Positions 44,592 to 47,810 of a stretch of DNA of 47,810 nucleotides are shown here, piece after piece. The notes beneath the pieces are model-generated. The model was given only the letters and a program-made list of their open reading frames with translations. It did not search any database and had not been told where the DNA came from. The stretch covers positions 57 to 47,866 of the forward strand of contig NZ_AJYA01000037.1 of the NCBI RefSeq assembly GCF_000265075.1, in the 5' to 3' direction. Position 1 is the stretch's first letter; the number at the start of each line of letters is the position of its first letter. Source of the DNA: Nitritalea halalkaliphila LW7. Its GTDB lineage: Bacteria; Bacteroidota; Bacteroidia; Cytophagales; Cyclobacteriaceae. The translations under genes and the position numbers were made by a program.

Positions 44592-45944
44592 TTAGAAAGG
44601 TTTACGCTCGAAGGCCAGTCGCTGTCCTTTTTGACTTTCATCGAAGTGTCCATTGGCGTACGCCAAATGTCCCGAAACAAGTGTATGTGTCACTTGGCTT
44701 TTAAAGGTATGCCCCTCAAAAGGCGACCAACCACACTTAGAAAGCACATTTTCGGCGGTCACCGTCCAGGGACGATTCAGGTCTACCAGCACCAGGTCAG
44801 CCCAGTAGCCCGGACGAATGTAGCCACGCTCCTTGATTTCAAAAAGAATAGCCACGTGATGACACATTTTCTCTACAATCTGCTCTAGTGTAATTTTTCC
44901 TGCATGGTAGAGGTCCAGCATCGCGACCAGGCTGTGCTGCACGAGCGGTCCGCCCGAAGGCGCCTTCGTGTAAGGCTGAGCTTTTTCCTCGCGGGTGTGC
45001 GGCGCATGATCGGTGGCGATGACATCGATGTGCCCCTTTAAAACGCCCTCCAGAATACGCTCTCGGTCTGCAGCTGTCTTTACCGCTGGGTTCCACTTGA
45101 TCAAGCTCCCTTTTTCTGCATAATCGGCATCGCTAAACCACAGATGATGCACGCAGGCCTCTGCTGTGATACGCTTTTCTTCTAGAGGGATGCCCGCATC
45201 GAAAAGGTCCACCTCCTTACCAGTACTGATATGCAGCACGTGCAGCTTGGCACCATACTTTCGAGCCAGATCCACCACCCGCTTGGAAGCATCGTAGCAG
45301 GCCTCCTCCGATCTGATTTTCGGATGAAGGTGCATGGGAATCGCATCCCCATATTCCTGGTGGTAGCGTTCGAAATTGTCCTTTATGATGTGGTCGTTTT
45401 CACTGTGCGTGGCGATGAGGATGCGGCACTGCGCAAAAATCTTTTCCAAAGTCTCTGCATTATCCACAAGCATATTTCCGGTGGAAGAGCCCTGAAATAC
45501 TTTAATTCCACAAACGCGCGCGGGATCCACACGCAGTAGCTCCTCGACATTATCATTTGTGGCCCCTATATAAAAGGAGTAGTTGGCCAGCGAACGCGCC
45601 GCCGCGGTAGCATATTTCTCTTCTAAAAGCGCTAATGTGGTCGCCTGCGGCACGGTATTCGGCATCTCCATGTAGGAAGTGATTCCTCCTGCTACTGCAG
45701 CCTTCGCCTCGGTATAAATTTCCGCTTTATGCGTCAGGCCGGGCTCCCGAAAATGCACTTGATCATCGATGATGCCGGGAAGGAGGTGTAAGCCCTCCGC
45801 CTCGATAACTGTATCTACCTGAGCGCGCCATTCGGAGAGGTCTGGTGCCACGCTAAAAATCCTTCCCTCCTTCACGAGCACATCTTTTCGCGATATCTCC
45901 CCCTCATTTACTATATTTGCACCTGAAATTAAGATACTTTTCAT
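44592..45944 (-). CDS. pyrC: Dihydroorotase (class I, PyrC-like)
   Basis: 450 residues from ATG 45944 (MKSILISGANIVNEGEISRK). The amidohydrolase metal motif reads IIDDQVHFREPGLTHKA, with Gln where many relatives have the first His of HxH. Other ligands are in AGGITSYMEMPNT, ATHSENDHI, LHVLHIST (metal His) and VIATDHAPHTREEK (catalytic Asp). The reaction closes carbamoyl-aspartate to dihydroorotate in pyrimidine synthesis. The DQVHFREPG form is usual for Bacteroidota members as I recall. An upstream ATG at 46034 adds 30 non-family residues and is rejected. Confidence 0.92.
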   Translation of the reverse strand: MKSILISGANIVNEGEISRKDVLVKEGRIFSVAPDLSEWRAQVDTVIEAEGLHLLPGIIDDQVHFREPGLTHKAEIYTEAKAAVAGGITSYMEMPNTVPQATTLALLEEKYATAAARSLANYSFYIGATNDNVEELLRVDPARVCGIKVFQGSSTGNMLVDNAETLEKIFAQCRILIATHSENDHIIKDNFERYHQEYGDAIPMHLHPKIRSEEACYDASKRVVDLARKYGAKLHVLHISTGKEVDLFDAGIPLEEKRITAEACVHHLWFSDADYAEKGSLIKWNPAVKTAADRERILEGVLKGHIDVIATDHAPHTREEKAQPYTKAPSGGPLVQHSLVAMLDLYHAGKITLEQIVEKMCHHVAILFEIKERGYIRPGYWADLVLVDLNRPWTVTAENVLSKCGWSPFEGHTFKSQVTHTLVSGHLAYANGHFDESQKGQRLAFERKPF

Positions 45945-46046
45945 TTTTGAATAGGGTTTTGGTTTATAAATACGACCCGATCGCAGCCCGTACAGTAGGC
46001 ACAGCCAAGCGAAAAACCGGGGCTTTGCATCCAAAAATACAACATC

Positions 46047-47402
46047 ATGTCAGCAACTCCATTATCTTTCGATGATTTTAAATTGAACAAGCAGCTCCAA
46101 GAGGCTGTGCGCGAAGCAGGTTATCAGAAGCCCACTCCGGTGCAGGAAAAAACCATTCCACTGACACTAGCTGGCCATGATGTTTTGGGCATCGCCCAGA
46201 CGGGGACGGGAAAGACGGCCGCTTACTTGCTCCCCATATTATATAAAGTAAAGTATGCTCAGGGCATGTACCCTCGAGCTTTGATTCTGGCACCTACTCG
46301 GGAGCTGGTGATGCAGATCGAGGCGGAGGCGAAGAAATTTGCGGCCTACACGGATATCCGGATGCTAGCGCTTTATGGGGGCCTCGGCCCAAAGACCCAG
46401 ATAGAGGCCTTAGAGGCGGGGGTGGATCTCTTGATAAGTACTCCGGGCCGCTTTATGGAGCTCTACCGCAAGGGGGTGCTTTTCCCTAGGGAGTTAAAAA
46501 CGATGGTACTCGATGAGGCCGACAAAATGCTGGATATGGGTTTCATGCCGCAGATTCGCTCGATTTTAGAGGTCATCCCACGAAAACGGCAGAACCTTTT
46601 ATTTTCGGCTACCTTTAGCGGGAAAGTAGAGCAGCTCTCGCATGAATTTTTAGCTTTTCCAGAGCGGGTAGAGCTAACTCCTCAAGCGACGACAGCCGAA
46701 ACGATCACGCAGGTCAAATATGAGGTACCGAACATTAAGACGAAGATTAATCTTCTGGCGTATTTGCTGATGCAAAGTGAATTTCAGCGGGTCATCGTGT
46801 TTACGAAATCCCGAAAAAATGCTGAAGCAGTCTACAGTTTTGTGGAGCGTAAGGTCGAGGGTGAAGTACGTGTCATCCATGCAAATAAGGGCCAAAACAC
46901 ACGTATTAATGCCATGGAAGCTTTTAAGGCGGGCGAGGTGCGTGTTTTAGTAGCTACAGATGTGGCTGCGCGGGGGCTCGATATCAGCATGGTAAGTCAT
47001 GTGGTTAATTTCGATGTGCCGCTGATTTATGAGGACTATGTCCATCGCATTGGCCGAACAGGCCGTGCAGAACAAAGTGGTCACGCGCTAACGATGGTAA
47101 ACCCTGCGGAGGTGTACCATATGGAAAAAATCGAGGAGATTATACGTCGGCCAGTCCCACTTGTGCACCTTCCAACGGAGGTCTCGGTTCCTGAGACACC
47201 TTTCGAAGAAAAGCAGCAGTATGCACGTGAAATTGACAGCCAGAAGCGTAAGGAGGACCCTGATTTCAAGGGGGGCTTTCATGAGAAAAAAGCCCGACCT
47301 TCCTCAAATTATACAGCCCCTAAACCAAAGCGGGGGAATAAGAACTCCAAGGCCAAGCGTAACCGCAACCAGATGAAAAGTCAAAACCGGAAAAAAAAGT
47401 AG
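46047..47402 (+). CDS. DEAD-box RNA helicase (RhlE-like)
   Basis: 451 residues. Motifs in order: Q-motif GYQKPTPVQEKTIP, I AQTGTGKT, Ia PTRELV, Ib STPGRF, II DEAD, III SAT, IV VIVFTKSRKNAE, V ATDVAARGLDI, VI HRIGRTGRA. The last 60 residues are very basic and disordered (KPKRGNKNSKAKRNRNQMK), for RNA binding. These enzymes unwind RNA in ribosome assembly and cold adaptation. It is divergent from pyrC with about 100 bases between. Confidence 0.95.
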   Translation: MSATPLSFDDFKLNKQLQEAVREAGYQKPTPVQEKTIPLTLAGHDVLGIAQTGTGKTAAYLLPILYKVKYAQGMYPRALILAPTRELVMQIEAEAKKFAAYTDIRMLALYGGLGPKTQIEALEAGVDLLISTPGRFMELYRKGVLFPRELKTMVLDEADKMLDMGFMPQIRSILEVIPRKRQNLLFSATFSGKVEQLSHEFLAFPERVELTPQATTAETITQVKYEVPNIKTKINLLAYLLMQSEFQRVIVFTKSRKNAEAVYSFVERKVEGEVRVIHANKGQNTRINAMEAFKAGEVRVLVATDVAARGLDISMVSHVVNFDVPLIYEDYVHRIGRTGRAEQSGHALTMVNPAEVYHMEKIEEIIRRPVPLVHLPTEVSVPETPFEEKQQYAREIDSQKRKEDPDFKGGFHEKKARPSSNYTAPKPKRGNKNSKAKRNRNQMKSQNRKKK

Positions 47403-47521
47403 CCAACATGGTTTTCTTGCTAAGACATTCATTTTAAAGTACTTTGTCAAGAAAAATCGATCGTTTTAAAGAGAAAATCAGCCGTGAAGACCTCAATCTT
47501 TAAAGTTTTTTCCTTGAACAA

Positions 47522-47552
47522 TTGGTTTTTTAAATAATAACCTCTACTTTTG
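47522..47552 (+). promoter_or_regulatory. Promoter facing the terminal tandem repeat
   Basis: TTGG (47522-47525), exactly 19 bases, TACTTTTG (47545-47552). It has the same -7 element as the tRNA-His promoter. It reads toward the tRNA-like units, the first of which starts 67 bases on. No protein gene lies between. Confidence 0.65.
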
Positions 47553-47619
47553 TATCACAATAAGGGAGTGACACGCACCCCAAACAAAAATCAGTTTTGG
47601 ATCTGTACCGAAAACATAC

Positions 47620-47699
47620 CGCGGGATGAATCAGTTTCTAGCGCGTCGGGCTCATATCCGCCTGAGGCGGACAAAGGTTCGAGTCCTAAAACAAATTTG
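47620..47699 (+). pseudogene. tRNA-Met-like (CAU) element, unit 1, degenerate
   Basis: The 5' part CGCGGGATG and the anticodon region GTCGGGCTCAT match Met-type tRNAs. The D-arm is damaged (AATCAGTTTCTAGCGC). After the anticodon comes the palindrome TCCGCC-TGA-GGCGGA (47657-47671), then GGTTCGAGTCC, a T-loop remnant. No sequence pairs with the 5' acceptor strand, so a functional tRNA is not expected. Confidence 0.7.
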
Positions 47700-47722
47700 A
47701 AATAATAGTACTAAAAACATAT

Positions 47723-47802
47723 CGCGGGATGGAGCAGTTGGTAGCTCGTCGGGCTCATATCCGCCTGAGGCGGACAAAAGTTCGAGTCCTAAAACAAAAT
47801 TG
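47723..47802 (+). pseudogene. tRNA-Met-like (CAU) element, unit 2
   Basis: The D-arm is intact (GAGCAGTTGGTAGCTC), and GTCGGGCTCAT follows. The same palindrome replaces the 3' anticodon stem (47760-47774), then AGTTCGAGTCC and TAAAACAAAATTG. The acceptor and T stems cannot close. The 5' half is better kept than in unit 1. Confidence 0.7.
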
Positions 47803-47810
47803 AAATAATA

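Larger units (their letters stand above)
47605..47810 (+). repeat. Two tandem 103-bp units carrying tRNA-like sequence
   Basis: Unit 1 is 47605-47707 and unit 2 is 47708-47810; both start GTAC and end AATAATA. They differ mainly in the D-arm region. Each holds a tRNA 5' half, a palindrome and an AT-rich spacer. The window ends exactly at the unit boundary, so more units may follow. Confidence 0.85.

Noticed and set aside
44592..45944. Gln in place of the first metal His of dihydroorotase (DQVHFREPG)
   Set aside because: As I recall this is the ordinary form in Bacteroidota dihydroorotases, so it is not a sign of an inactive paralogue.
1..47810. CRISPR array, prophage or rRNA operon
   Set aside because: No regular short repeats with unique spacers, no phage structural genes and no rRNA sequence were found on reading both strands.

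Overview
The window is ordinary-looking chromosomal DNA from a member of the Bacteroidota, most likely a T9SS-bearing lineage (Cytophagales/Saprospiria-like; I cannot place it more finely). The evidence is: a SusC/RagA receptor at the left edge, a GH97 enzyme, a fused E1 alpha/beta 2-oxoacid dehydrogenase, ubiE next to porT, a VCBS-repeat protein with a type IX sorting tail, DUF5606 and DUF4221 proteins, and promoters of the Bacteroidota form TTTG-N19-TAnnTTTG. Coding DNA is mostly of medium GC. One stretch, about 26.6-30.7 kb, is clearly AT-rich.

Layout. 1-9 kb: truncated susC (-), a GH97 alpha-glucosidase-type enzyme (+), a DNA/RNA non-specific endonuclease, a PfkB/adenosine-kinase-like kinase, a GNAT-like protein, RlpA and a predicted outer-membrane barrel. 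9.3-14.6 kb: fused E1 of a branched-chain 2-oxoacid dehydrogenase, an AraC regulator with a Cys-Pro-x-Cys N-terminus, rimO and a glycerophosphodiester phosphodiesterase. 14.7-22.7 kb: a closely packed minus-strand run (waaA-rsgA, then pyrR-like-panB-SDR-vanX-like-apbE-FKBP-Gfo/Idh oxidoreductase). 22.7-26.3 kb: peroxiredoxin, low-Mr tyrosine phosphatase, fructosamine-kinase-like protein and class I fructose-1,6-bisphosphatase. 26.6-30.9 kb: an accessory locus in which two about 1.2-kb direct repeats flank an AT-rich pair of lipoprotein genes. 30.8-39.4 kb: DUF5606, engB, ubiE, porT, a T9SS cargo protein, murF, DUF2461, a Cof-type HAD phosphatase and a RidA lipoprotein. 39.5-43.9 kb: a three-gene glycan operon (debranching enzyme, GT4, GH57). 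44-47.4 kb: a 44-residue small protein, tRNA-His, dihydroorotase and a DEAD-box helicase. The last 206 bases are two 103-bp tandem units, each carrying the 5' half of a Met-type (CAU) tRNA joined to a perfect palindrome; the window stops exactly at a unit boundary.

Most of the DNA is housekeeping. The accessory locus and the terminal tRNA-derived tandem repeat are the two places with structure that standard annotation does not explain. A technical pattern also runs through the first 33 kb: at least eleven genes, including the normally essential engB, are broken by a single-base indel. Most are one base missing from a short G/C or A/T run, which looks like sequencing or assembly error rather than biology. 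I give these genes as full-length spans and state where the frame breaks.
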